23,065 nt of DNA from HGM11525 sp045649145 (GTDB lineage: Bacteria; Bacillota; Clostridia; UBA1381): positions 1 to 23,065 of the forward strand of contig JAZRPK010000065.1 of NCBI GenBank assembly GCA_045649145.1, written 5' to 3'. Positions 1 through 6,982 of this stretch are shown in pieces. Under the pieces are notes generated by a model. The model saw nothing but the letters and a program-made list of their open reading frames with translations, was not told the DNA's origin and did no database searches. Position 1 is the stretch's first letter; each line of letters begins with the position of its first letter. The position numbers and the translations under genes were made by a program.

Positions 1-2301
1 CATTGTCATTTTCTCCTTGTTCTTAATTTTTCTGTCCCTCTTAGTGCTGTGCACGTTAAACAAATTAAGCCGCAATGCGTTTGAAACAACACAAAAGCTC
101 GAAAGGCTCATTGCAGCAGCACCGAACATCGGGCTTAAGCCGAGATTCCATAGCGGAATAAACACCCCCGCTGCCAGAGGAATACCTATAATGTTATATA
201 TAAATGCCCAGAAAAGATTTTCTCTGATATTTTTAAGAGTCTGTCTGCTAAGCCTCAGCGCTCGGGGAACGTCACTAAGAGTGCTTTTCATAAGAACGAT
301 ATCCGCCGCATCAATTGCAACATCTGTACCTCTGCCGATTGCTATTCCGATGTCTGCACTTGTAAGTGCAGGTGCGTCATTTATGCCGTCACCGACCATT
401 GCAACCTTGCCTTGTGCTTTTAGCTTTTTTATAACATCTTCCTTGCCAGACGGCAGAACGCCTGCGAAGACCTCGTCGACTCCTGTTGCTGCCTGAACCG
501 CCTTTGCGGTAAGATGGTTGTCACCTGTTAGCATTACAACACGAATTCCCATATCTTTAAGCTCTTTTATTGCAGCAGGACTGTCTGGCTTAACCGAGTC
601 TGCAACCGCTATAATTCCAATAAGTGAGCCGCCTTTGGCAAAATAGAGCGGTGTTTTACCCTCTTTTGAAAGCTTTGTGGCAGATAGCTTTATTTCCTCG
701 GAAATATTAGCTTTTTCGGAAATGAAGTTGAGATTTCCTCCTGCAACCTCTGCACTATCTATTGTGGCTAAAAGACCGCCGCCTGCAACAGACATAAAAT
801 CGGTGCTTTCCAATAATTCTATGTTGTTATCCTTGGCTTTATTTACAATTGCTACAGCAAGAGGATGTTCGCTTTTAGCTTCTAAGGAATATGCTATCTG
901 CAAAAGCTCGTCGCTTGTTGCAGTATCGGCGGGGAGTATGTCTGTTACGACAGGCTCGCCGCTTGTGATAGTGCCTGTTTTATCAAGTGCTACTATATCA
1001 ACCTTGCCTGCGTGCTCGAGTGCGGTGGCGTTTTTATAGAGAATACCATTCTTTGCACCGACACCGCTACCGACCATTATTGCAACAGGTGTTGCCAAGC
1101 CGAGAGCACACGGACAGCTGATCACCAGAACGGAAATTGCTCTTGCCAATGCGTAGCTAAAGCTTTGACCGCACAAAAGCCATACAATTGCGGTTATGAC
1201 AGCGATGGCAATTACTACAGGGACAAATATTCCCGAAACCTTGTCAGCTGTTTTTGCAATGGGAGCTTTTGTAGCTGCTGCGTCGCTGACCATTTTTATG
1301 ATCTGAGAAAGGGCGGTATCCTCGCCAACTCTTGTTGCCTCGCATCTGATAAATCCCGATTGATTTATGGTTGCAGCTGATACGCTGTCGCCTGCAGCTT
1401 TGTCAACAGGTATACTCTCGCCGGTAAGAGCCGATTCATTAACCGCTGAATAGCCGTCAATTATAACACCGTCAGCAGGAATAGCAGTACCGGGTTTTAC
1501 TATAAAAATATCACCTTTTTTTATATCCGATGCAGGAATTTCAATTTCTCTGCCGTTTTTTACGATAACTGCTGTTTTTGGTGCGAGGTCAATAAGACTT
1601 TTTATTGCGTTTGTTGTTTTGCCCTTTGAATGAGCCTCGAGCATTTTGCCGACTGTTATAAGAGCTAAAATCATAGCCGCCGATTCAAAGTAGAAGTTGT
1701 CATGCATATATGAAGAAAGTGTATTAGCGTGATTTGCCACATCGCCTAAAGAAGATGCATCGGTCATCATAAACAACGCATATGTGCTGTAAAGAAATGC
1801 TGCTCCAGAGCCTAATGCGACTAAGGTATCCATATTTGGTGCACGGTTTATAAGTGCCTTAAAGCCGCTTGTGAAGAACTTGCCGTTTATTATCATAACT
1901 GCTATTGTCAAAAGCAGCTGCAACAGCCCCACTCCCAAGGGATTTCCCTCAAAGAAAGGGGGAAGAGGCCAACCCCACATCATATGCCCCATAGAAACAT
2001 ACATTAAAATTATAAGAAAAATGAGCGAGGAGATAAGTCGCTTTTTCAAAACAGGAGTTTCTCTGTCGGCAAGCGCATCTTCCGCATCTGCTTTTTGATT
2101 ACTGCCTTTTTTTGTTGCGCCGTAGCCTGCTTTTGTAACAGCTCTTATGATATCCTTTTCCGACGCTGTGCCGGTAACGGTCATAGAATTTGTCAAAAGA
2201 TTTACTGAACAGGACTCAATTCCGTCTACAGTATTTACAGCCTTTTCAATTCTTGTACTGCAAGCCGCACAGCTAATTCCTGTTATATTGTATTGCTCCA
2301 T
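1..2301 (-). CDS. copA: Cu(I)-translocating P-type ATPase, C-terminus beyond window
   Basis: Exports Cu(I) across the cytoplasmic membrane using ATP (P1B-1 family). 767 residues are visible and the frame is still open at base 1, so the C-terminus is missing. An N-terminal HMA metal-binding domain carries CAAC at residues 11-14. Then come the MGHMMW membrane motif typical of CopA, TGES at 293-296 (actuator), the CPC metal site at 396-398, the phosphorylated Asp in DKTG at 440, HP at 479-480 in the nucleotide-binding domain and GDGIND at 637-642. YN at 702-703 and MSLSS at 731-735 in the last two helices are the Cu(I)-specific ligands, which favours copper over zinc or cadmium. The start is set by AAAGGAG seven bases upstream of the ATG. 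It is divergent from the feo operon. After the last helix a Lys/Arg-rich tail ends in KMTM at the window edge, possibly leading into a second HMA domain. Confidence 0.96.
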   Translation of the reverse strand, partial: MEQYNITGISCAACSTRIEKAVNTVDGIESCSVNLLTNSMTVTGTASEKDIIRAVTKAGYGATKKGSNQKADAEDALADRETPVLKKRLISSLIFLIILMYVSMGHMMWGWPLPPFFEGNPLGVGLLQLLLTIAVMIINGKFFTSGFKALINRAPNMDTLVALGSGAAFLYSTYALFMMTDASSLGDVANHANTLSSYMHDNFYFESAAMILALITVGKMLEAHSKGKTTNAIKSLIDLAPKTAVIVKNGREIEIPASDIKKGDIFIVKPGTAIPADGVIIDGYSAVNESALTGESIPVDKAAGDSVSAATINQSGFIRCEATRVGEDTALSQIIKMVSDAAATKAPIAKTADKVSGIFVPVVIAIAVITAIVWLLCGQSFSYALARAISVLVISCPCALGLATPVAIMVGSGVGAKNGILYKNATALEHAGKVDIVALDKTGTITSGEPVVTDILPADTATSDELLQIAYSLEAKSEHPLAVAIVNKAKDNNIELLESTDFMSVAGGGLLATIDSAEVAGGNLNFISEKANISEEIKLSATKLSKEGKTPLYFAKGGSLIGIIAVADSVKPDSPAAIKELKDMGIRVVMLTGDNHLTAKAVQAATGVDEVFAGVLPSGKEDVIKKLKAQGKVAMVGDGINDAPALTSADIGIAIGRGTDVAIDAADIVLMKSTLSDVPRALRLSRQTLKNIRENLFWAFIYNIIGIPLAAGVFIPLWNLGLSPMFGAAAMSLSSFCVVSNALRLNLFNVHSTKRDRKIKNKEKMTM

Positions 2302-2326
2302 TTTTTCACTCCTTTCGGATACCTAT

Positions 2327-2355
2327 ATCATAATACCGAAGCTTGATTTTGTCAA
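2327..2355 (-). promoter_or_regulatory. Probable sigma-A promoter of copA
   Basis: On the minus strand, TTGACA (2350-2355) and TATGAT (2327-2332) are separated by exactly 17 bases, upstream of the copA ribosome binding site. A spaced inverted repeat, TTCGG at 2314-2318 and CCGAA at 2336-2340 on the plus strand, flanks the -10 box and could be an operator. I do not recognise it as a CopY or CsoR site. Confidence 0.65.
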
Positions 2356-2399
2356 TATTTTAACCCTGCAACAAATCCGAAAAAATTGCAGAAAAGCTA

Positions 2400-2428
2400 T
2401 TGACAAAGGGGGGTTGCTATGGTAGAAT
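2400..2428 (+). promoter_or_regulatory. Sigma-A promoter of the feo operon
   Basis: A perfect TTGACA (2400-2405) and TAGAAT (2423-2428) have a 17-base spacer. The predicted transcription start, near 2435, falls at the edge of two inverted repeats, so a bound repressor would block initiation or early elongation. Confidence 0.7.
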
Positions 2429-2437
2429 ATTACAGAG

Positions 2438-2471
2438 TTAGTTAAAACTAATTATTGTTAGCCTTGACTAA
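2438..2471 (+). promoter_or_regulatory. Paired inverted-repeat operators (TTAG-N6-CTAA) upstream of feoA
   Basis: Two 14-bp inverted repeats, TTAGTTAAAACTAA (2438-2451) and TTAGCCTTGACTAA (2458-2471), share the TTAG-N6-CTAA form and are offset by 20 bp, about two helical turns. A third copy lies at 2761-2774. Position just downstream of the -10 box and association with an iron transporter suggest a metal-responsive repressor, either DtxR/MntR-like or Fur-like. Which regulator binds is inference; no regulator gene is in the window. Confidence 0.55.
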
Positions 2472-2504
2472 TTCGGCAAACACTTATTGGGTCAGGAGAT
2501 GCTT

Positions 2505-2717
2505 ATGAATTTAAGTTCTGCAATAGAGGGTAAGGAATATATCATCAAACAGATTGAAACTGATGATGAAGAATTAGACGCATTCTTGTTCTCGTTAGGT
2601 TGCTACAGCGGCGAGCCTATAACGGTGATTTCCCGCCTTAAAGGCAGCCTGGTGATTTCCATTAAGGATGCAAGATATAATATTGATACACAATTGGCAG
2701 AGGCTATTATTATTTAA
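2505..2717 (+). CDS. feoA: FeoA, ferrous iron transport accessory protein
   Basis: A 70-residue protein with the size and SH3-like beta-rich pattern of FeoA, including a central LGCYSGEPITV segment and LVISIKDARYNID. FeoA-family proteins assist the FeoB ferrous iron transporter at the cytoplasmic side of the membrane. The ATG at 2505 is chosen because AGGAG lies six bases upstream; an in-frame TTG at 2487 would place that site inside the coding region. It is first in the operon feoA-feoB-small Cys-rich protein, behind a strong promoter with two inverted-repeat operators. It is separated from feoB by an 80-base gap containing a hairpin and a third operator-like repeat. Confidence 0.93.
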   Translation: MNLSSAIEGKEYIIKQIETDDEELDAFLFSLGCYSGEPITVISRLKGSLVISIKDARYNIDTQLAEAIII

Positions 2718-2727
2718 CGATAAGGAT

Positions 2728-2751
2728 AAAAGTAATCTGCCTATTACTTTT
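2728..2751 (+). other. Hairpin between feoA and feoB
   Basis: AAAAGTAAT (2728-2736) and ATTACTTTT (2743-2751) form a perfect 9-bp stem with a six-base loop. It is A/T-rich and ends in only four T, so it is at best a weak terminator. It could protect the feoA mRNA end or tune expression of feoB relative to feoA. Confidence 0.45.
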
Positions 2752-2758
2752 GCGAGAT

Positions 2759-2776
2759 GGTTAGCTTAAACTAACC
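2759..2776 (+). promoter_or_regulatory. Third TTAG-N6-CTAA repeat, upstream of feoB
   Basis: GGTTAGCTTAAACTAACC has 6-bp perfect arms around a six-base centre and contains TTAGCTTAAACTAA at 2761-2774, the same form as the two repeats at the feo promoter. It lies 21 bases before the feoB ATG. I see no good promoter next to it, so it may act as an internal operator that blocks elongation, or as an RNA hairpin near the feoB ribosome binding site. Confidence 0.5.
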
Positions 2777-2797
2777 CGAATACAGGGAGGAAATATA

Positions 2798-4774
2798 ATG
2801 AGAATTGCATTAGCAGGCAATCCTAACAGCGGTAAGACAACTATGTACAATGCCTTGACCGGATCTAATGAAAAGGTCGGCAACTGGGCAGGTGTTACCG
2901 TTGAAAAGAAAGAACATACAATTAAAAAGAGCTTATGTAGCGGTGGGGAAATGGTTGCAGTTGATTTGCCCGGTGCATATTCAATGTCGCCTTTTACATC
3001 AGAGGAGAGCATCACAAGCTCTTACGTAAAAAATGAAAATCCTGATGCTATCATTAACATCGTAGATGCTACAAACCTAAGCAGGAGTCTGTTCTTTACC
3101 ACACAGCTTTTAGAGCTTGGAATTCCTGTTGTTGTTGCTCTTAATAAGACCGATATAAATGAGAAGAAGGAAACGGATATTGATGTAAAGGCACTTTCTA
3201 AAAAGCTCGGATGTCCTGTTGTTGAAACGGTTTCTACATCATCAGAGGGACTTTGTGAGGTTATATCAGCTGTTCTTTCATTAAAAGGTCAGGTGCAGGT
3301 TGCTCCGTACATACAGGAGGATATCGACCTTACAAGCAAAGAGGCGGCTGAGGCTGCCGACAGAAAACGCTTTGAGTTCGTAAACAAAATTGTTTCAGAG
3401 GTAGAAACTCGTAAGGTACATACAAATGAGAAGAATTTTCAGGATAAGATAGACGAAGTTCTTGCAAACAAGTGGCTTGGTATACCGATATTTGCAGTAG
3501 TAATGTATGCGGTATTCTGGATTTCTCAGGCAGGACCGGGTGTGTGGATTGCAGACTGGCTGGTTGCTGTTCTTGAGGGCGTTCAGGCTTGGATTGGAGA
3601 GCTTTTTGAGGGTGCTAACCCGCTTTTGTATGCACTTTTAATTGACGGAGTTATAGGTGGGGTTATTGCCGTAATTGGCTTTTTGCCGCTTGTAATGGTG
3701 ATGTATTTCCTTATTGCACTTTTAGAGGATTGCGGTTATATGGCACGTGTTTCGGTTGTGCTTGACCCGATTTTTAAGAAGGTTGGTCTTTCGGGTAAAT
3801 CGGTTATTCCGTTTGTAATAGGAACAGGCTGTGCAATTCCGGGTGTAATGGCTTGCCGTACTATTAAAAATGAACGTGAGCGCAGAGCAACGGCAATGCT
3901 TGCACCTTTTATGCCCTGTGGTGCAAAGCTTCCTGTAATCGGACTTTTTGCAGGTGCGTTTTTTTCGGGTGTTTCGTGGATAGGACCGCTTATGTACTTT
4001 GCAGGTATTGTAATTATTTTCTTTGGTGCGTTGCTTGTAAATAAAATTACCGGACATAGCGCAAAGAAGTCATACTTTATTATCGAGCTTCCCGAATATA
4101 AGCTGCCGAGCCTTATGCGTGCAGCAGGCTCAATGTTAAGCCGTGGCTGGGCATATGTAGTAAAGGCTGCTACAATTATTTTGCTCTGTAATACAGCTGT
4201 ACAGATTATGCAGAAATTCACCTGGTCATTTGCAATTGCGGATACTGCCGATATTTCTATTTTGGCATCAATCGCACGTCCCTTTGCGTATTTATTAATT
4301 CCTGTTATTGGATATCACGCATGGCAGCTTGCAGCAGCAGCCGTTTCGGGATTTATTGCAAAAGAAAATGTAGTAGCAACAATAGCTGTCTGCTATGTTC
4401 TCACTGATGTTACTGCAGAGCTTCCCGGTGCTGTTCCCGAACTTACGGCAGTTGCGGCTCTTGCCTATATGATGTTTAACCTCTTTACTCCGCCTTGCTT
4501 TGCGGCAATCGGTGCTATGAACTCTGAAATGAAGAGTGCAAAGTGGCTTTGGGGTGGTATTGGACTTCAGCTTTGTGTTGGATATACAGTAGGCTACCTT
4601 GTTTATCAGATTGGTACACTTGTAACAACGGGAGCTGTTGGTGCAGGCTTCATTCCCGGTCTTGTTGCTGTTGCGGTTATGGCAGGTATTGTTGTTTATC
4701 TTTGTATCAAATCTGACAAAAAACTTAAAGCAAGCTACTCGCTTGGAGGTAAAAATTCCAAAATCAGTATGTAA
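2798..4774 (+). CDS. feoB: FeoB, ferrous iron transporter with G-protein domain
   Basis: Takes up Fe(II) through the cytoplasmic membrane. The N-terminal G-protein domain shows G1 GNPNSGKT (residues 7-14), a G2 Thr in AGVTVEKKE near 34, G3 DLPG (56-59), G4 NKTD (116-119) and a G5-like STSSEG (146-151). The membrane part follows from about residue 225, with the conserved gate segment GTGCAIPGVMACRTIKNERERR written in the protein as two adjoining pieces around positions 347-370, then MPCGAKLPV. The 658 residues are shorter than the roughly 770 of E. coli FeoB but still include both gate repeats. The ATG follows GGGAGG. It is preceded by an operator-like repeat and followed after 17 bases by a small Cys-rich partner gene. 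Confidence 0.97.
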   Translation: MRIALAGNPNSGKTTMYNALTGSNEKVGNWAGVTVEKKEHTIKKSLCSGGEMVAVDLPGAYSMSPFTSEESITSSYVKNENPDAIINIVDATNLSRSLFFTTQLLELGIPVVVALNKTDINEKKETDIDVKALSKKLGCPVVETVSTSSEGLCEVISAVLSLKGQVQVAPYIQEDIDLTSKEAAEAADRKRFEFVNKIVSEVETRKVHTNEKNFQDKIDEVLANKWLGIPIFAVVMYAVFWISQAGPGVWIADWLVAVLEGVQAWIGELFEGANPLLYALLIDGVIGGVIAVIGFLPLVMVMYFLIALLEDCGYMARVSVVLDPIFKKVGLSGKSVIPFVIGTGCAIPGVMACRTIKNERERRATAMLAPFMPCGAKLPVIGLFAGAFFSGVSWIGPLMYFAGIVIIFFGALLVNKITGHSAKKSYFIIELPEYKLPSLMRAAGSMLSRGWAYVVKAATIILLCNTAVQIMQKFTWSFAIADTADISILASIARPFAYLLIPVIGYHAWQLAAAAVSGFIAKENVVATIAVCYVLTDVTAELPGAVPELTAVAALAYMMFNLFTPPCFAAIGAMNSEMKSAKWLWGGIGLQLCVGYTVGYLVYQIGTLVTTGAVGAGFIPGLVAVAVMAGIVVYLCIKSDKKLKASYSLGGKNSKISM

Positions 4775-4791
4775 GCTAAGGAGTTGTTAAA

Positions 4792-4947
4792 ATGACAGAC
4801 ATAATTATAATCGCTGTGTTGACAGTCATTTTAGGCTTATCTTTGTGGTATGTTTATAAAGCAAAGAAAAGCGGTAAAAAGTGTATCGGTTGCCCCAACG
4901 GCTGCTCGTGTTGCAAAGCGTCAGAAAACTGTCACAGTGATAACTAA
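4792..4947 (+). CDS. FeoB-associated Cys-rich small membrane protein
   Basis: A 51-residue protein with one predicted membrane helix near the N-terminus (about residues 4-22), a short basic stretch (YKAKKSGKK) and a C-terminal Cys cluster: CIGCPNGCSCC at 31-41 and a further Cys at 47. This is the layout of the small FeoB-associated Cys-rich membrane proteins seen at the end of feo operons in Firmicutes. The biochemical role is not established; metal handling or help to FeoB is the usual suggestion. The start has AAGGAG eight bases upstream. The gene ends just before a strong terminator, so it is the last gene of the feo operon. Confidence 0.9.
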   Translation: MTDIIIIAVLTVILGLSLWYVYKAKKSGKKCIGCPNGCSCCKASENCHSDN

Positions 4948-4953
4948 ACAAAA

Positions 4954-4983
4954 AAAACACCGTATCCAATGATACGGTGTTTT
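4954..4983. terminator. Bidirectional terminator between the feo operon and the Asp23-family gene
   Basis: The stem AAAACACCGTATC (4954-4966) pairs with GATACGGTGTTTT (4971-4983) across a four-base loop. A-tract and T-tract flanks make it work in both directions, closing the feo operon on the plus strand and the Asp23-family gene on the minus strand. Confidence 0.9.
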
Positions 4984-4990
4984 GATTTGC

Positions 4991-5416
4991 TTATTCTTCA
5001 ACCTCTGCAGGTGCTTCGACGGGGATTTCCTTTTCCTTGTCAAAGCTTACGCCCTCGACGTGTATATTGACCTTGGTAACAGTCATACCTGTCATACTCT
5101 CGACGCTGTTTTTAACACTTTCCTGTACCTCCCATGCGATATCGGGGATACTTACGCCGTAATCGACAATTATAAACACATCGATTGTACAAGAGTCCTC
5201 GCCAAGCTCTACCTTAACGCCCTTGCCTTTATTCTTTTTACCGCCGAGTATCTCGGCAATGCCGCCCACAACAGAGCCGCTCATTCCTGCAACGCCCTTA
5301 ATTTCGCTTGTTGCAATTCCTGCAACCGTTGCAATTACCTCAACTGAAATTTTTACATTGCCTATTTTATCTTCGCTTTCCGCCGAAGTGGTGATTACAT
5401 TTTGTTCTTCGCTCAT
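4991..5416 (-). CDS. Asp23/Gls24 family envelope stress protein
   Basis: A 141-residue Asp23/Gls24-domain protein. The core runs from GNVKISVEVIATVAGIA (about 19-35) through the EIKGVAGMSG turn to the conserved DVFIIVDYG segment and VKNSVESMTG. It ends in an acidic Glu-rich tail. Family members are membrane-peripheral or envelope-stress proteins in Firmicutes. The position just downstream of spoIIIAH matches B. subtilis YqhY, which lies after spoIIIA-accBC; here accB and accC are absent. AGGAGGCG lies six bases upstream of the ATG. It has its own sigma-A promoter, so it is probably expressed in growing cells independently of the sporulation operon. Confidence 0.9.
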   Translation of the reverse strand: MSEEQNVITTSAESEDKIGNVKISVEVIATVAGIATSEIKGVAGMSGSVVGGIAEILGGKKNKGKGVKVELGEDSCTIDVFIIVDYGVSIPDIAWEVQESVKNSVESMTGMTVTKVNIHVEGVSFDKEKEIPVEAPAEVEE

Positions 5417-5449
5417 ATAAAACGCCTCCTGTCAGTTAGTATATATTCT

Positions 5450-5478
5450 ATTATACCAACTTTTAGGAAAAATTTCAA
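5450..5478 (-). promoter_or_regulatory. Sigma-A promoter of the Asp23-family gene
   Basis: On the minus strand, TTGAAA (5473-5478) and TATAAT (5450-5455) are separated by 17 bases in the 89-base gap after spoIIIAH. This indicates vegetative transcription of the downstream gene, uncoupled from spoIIIA. Confidence 0.7.
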
Positions 5479-5505
5479 TATATTTTGAAAAATATCTTAA
5501 AAACC

Positions 5506-6048
5506 CTATTTAACCGGAATTATCTTTACATTTGCAGCACTGATAGAAAGCTGTTCGGTTGCAATTTCGGAAAGCTTTGCGGCATCAGCATCGGTCATAC
5601 CGTCCTTTTTAACCAGTATTTCCACCTTGTCGCCATCTATGTAAACAGACGCATTTTGGTAGCCCTTGGCTCTTATGGTGTTCTCGATTGCCGCTTCCTT
5701 TTCGACAGCGGCTGCGATAGAGAGTATTGCGTCCTGTGCTTTTTTGCGCGCATCTGCATCAAAGCTTTCGTTTGCTGCCGTCTGGTTTAGTATATCAAGA
5801 GCCTTTTCACGTGAGGTTTCACGATTTTTGCGAGCTTCTTCAAAGTAGCTTTCGGAGTCTACAGCCTCGGCGGTTGTGTCAGTTTTATTTACAAGCTGTG
5901 CCTCGCCCAGCTTTTTGCCTGTTTCGATATATTCGCCTCCGTCTGTAACCTGCAAAACGTCCTGATAAGACCAGTTAAGATATCCTGCTACACCTATCAG
6001 TACGACAAGCGCTGCGGCTACAACCTCCTTACGCTTAAGAACCATCAT
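5506..6048 (-). CDS. spoIIIAH: Stage III sporulation protein AH
   Basis: A 180-residue bitopic membrane protein. An N-terminal helix (about residues 9-25) is followed by an acidic linker and a helical region. The C-terminal segment (about 95-180) has the YscJ/FliF-like ring-building pattern, with SIAAAVEKEAAIENTIRAKGY and KVEILVKKDGMTDADAAKLSEI. In sporulation SpoIIIAH sits in the mother-cell membrane and contacts SpoIIQ from the forespore to form the feeding channel. The first of two adjacent Met codons is used here because of its spacing to AAAGGA. It is the last spoIIIA gene, 31 bases after spoIIIAG. I see no spoIIQ in the window. Confidence 0.92.
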   Translation of the reverse strand: MMVLKRKEVVAAALVVLIGVAGYLNWSYQDVLQVTDGGEYIETGKKLGEAQLVNKTDTTAEAVDSESYFEEARKNRETSREKALDILNQTAANESFDADARKKAQDAILSIAAAVEKEAAIENTIRAKGYQNASVYIDGDKVEILVKKDGMTDADAAKLSEIATEQLSISAANVKIIPVK

Positions 6049-6079
6049 TTCATTTCATTCCTTTCAGTATTTTTGTGTG

Positions 6080-6535
6080 TTATTTGCCCTCAAACACTGC
6101 TACCTTATACTCGGGCACATCAAGAGCGACCGTTACAGCATTTATGATATTAGTTCGAACTGCCGCATCGGTTGCACCCTTTGCCACTACCACGACGCCC
6201 TTAACCCTCGGATAGCTTTCGCCGACGCTAACCGCCTCGCCGTCCGATACAACAGCTGTACGGTCGGTCTGGTCGCCTCTGGTTTTGGTGTCATAGACAA
6301 TGTTGCTGGTACCGCTGCCGTAATAGGTTACCATAACCTTGCTGCTGCCTGCACCTTCAATGCCGGATATTATACGTGAAAGCTGCTCCTCCTCGTTATA
6401 TTCCTTTTGGGGTGTTGAGGGAGCTTCCTTTGAGTGTCCCGAAAAGAGCATTAACACAATTCCAATTATAAATATGATATATAAAATGCGATTATTCTTG
6501 TTTTTGAGAAAGGTTGATAAAAAATCTGTATTCAT
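6080..6535 (-). CDS. spoIIIAG: Stage III sporulation protein AG
   Basis: A 151-residue protein with one membrane helix at about residues 17-34 and a C-terminal ring-building domain. Family hallmarks are LSRIISGIEGAGSSKVMVTY (about 53-72) and SYPRVKGVVVVAKGA followed by a VTVALDVPEYKVAVF ending. SpoIIIAG forms a large ring in the intermembrane space of the mother cell-forespore channel. The start lies three bases after the spoIIIAF stop. At 151 residues it is shorter than the B. subtilis protein of about 229, lacking much of the linker insert. I infer a simpler ring body. Confidence 0.93.
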   Translation of the reverse strand: MNTDFLSTFLKNKNNRILYIIFIIGIVLMLFSGHSKEAPSTPQKEYNEEEQLSRIISGIEGAGSSKVMVTYYGSGTSNIVYDTKTRGDQTDRTAVVSDGEAVSVGESYPRVKGVVVVAKGATDAAVRTNIINAVTVALDVPEYKVAVFEGK

Positions 6536-6537
6536 CT

Positions 6538-6972
6538 TTATTGTTGCCTCCAGATAATTTTATTTAAGCCGTATATCTCGCTAAGTCGTGCTGCAGCGGT
6601 AGCATTTTCTTTGGCAAAAACTGTGATTTCCTTAACTCCTGTTATCTTACCATCCGATACACTAAGTTTAACCTCTGAGATAGCTTTAATATTAAACTCA
6701 TCTTCAAGTCTTGCCGATATGTCCTCCTCAATACGTTTCTTAAGCTCATACTCCACCTCGTCTTCTACCGAGTATTTGCGGTAAGAAATATCAGGCACAG
6801 AAAATGTCGGCGGGGAAATACCCCGAAATCTTATAAGGGGAGAGGTGAGGGTTATCAGCACAATTGCACCTGTTAAAATGCTTATATATTTTTGCCAGCC
6901 TTTCGGTATTAAAACATCAGCAAGGGCTGCCATTATTGCCACAGCTGCAACTGCTGTTATATATCCTTTCAT
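6538..6972 (-). CDS. spoIIIAF: Stage III sporulation protein AF
   Basis: A 144-residue protein. Two membrane helices span about residues 4-22 and 29-46, with the conserved LIPKGWQKYISILTG between and around them. A charged helical domain (DEVEYELKKRIEEDISARLE) and a small beta-rich end follow. It is part of the SpoIIIA channel complex in the mother-cell membrane. Position between spoIIIAE and spoIIIAG and the membrane pattern fix the call. It is ten bases downstream of spoIIIAE and translationally close-coupled to spoIIIAG. Confidence 0.9.
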   Translation of the reverse strand: MKGYITAVAAVAIMAALADVLIPKGWQKYISILTGAIVLITLTSPLIRFRGISPPTFSVPDISYRKYSVEDEVEYELKKRIEEDISARLEDEFNIKAISEVKLSVSDGKITGVKEITVFAKENATAAARLSEIYGLNKIIWRQQ

Positions 6973-6982
6973 AATTTACTCC

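Noticed and set aside
2302..2399. CopY or CsoR operator upstream of copA
   Set aside because: I looked for the TACAnnTGTA cop box and GC-rich CsoR palindrome and found neither; only the TTCGG/CCGAA spaced repeat is present.
3722..4221. Two long open frames on the minus strand opposite feoB
   Set aside because: They lie fully inside the well-supported feoB gene, lack ribosome binding sites and have no recognisable domain; they are antisense shadows of biased codons.
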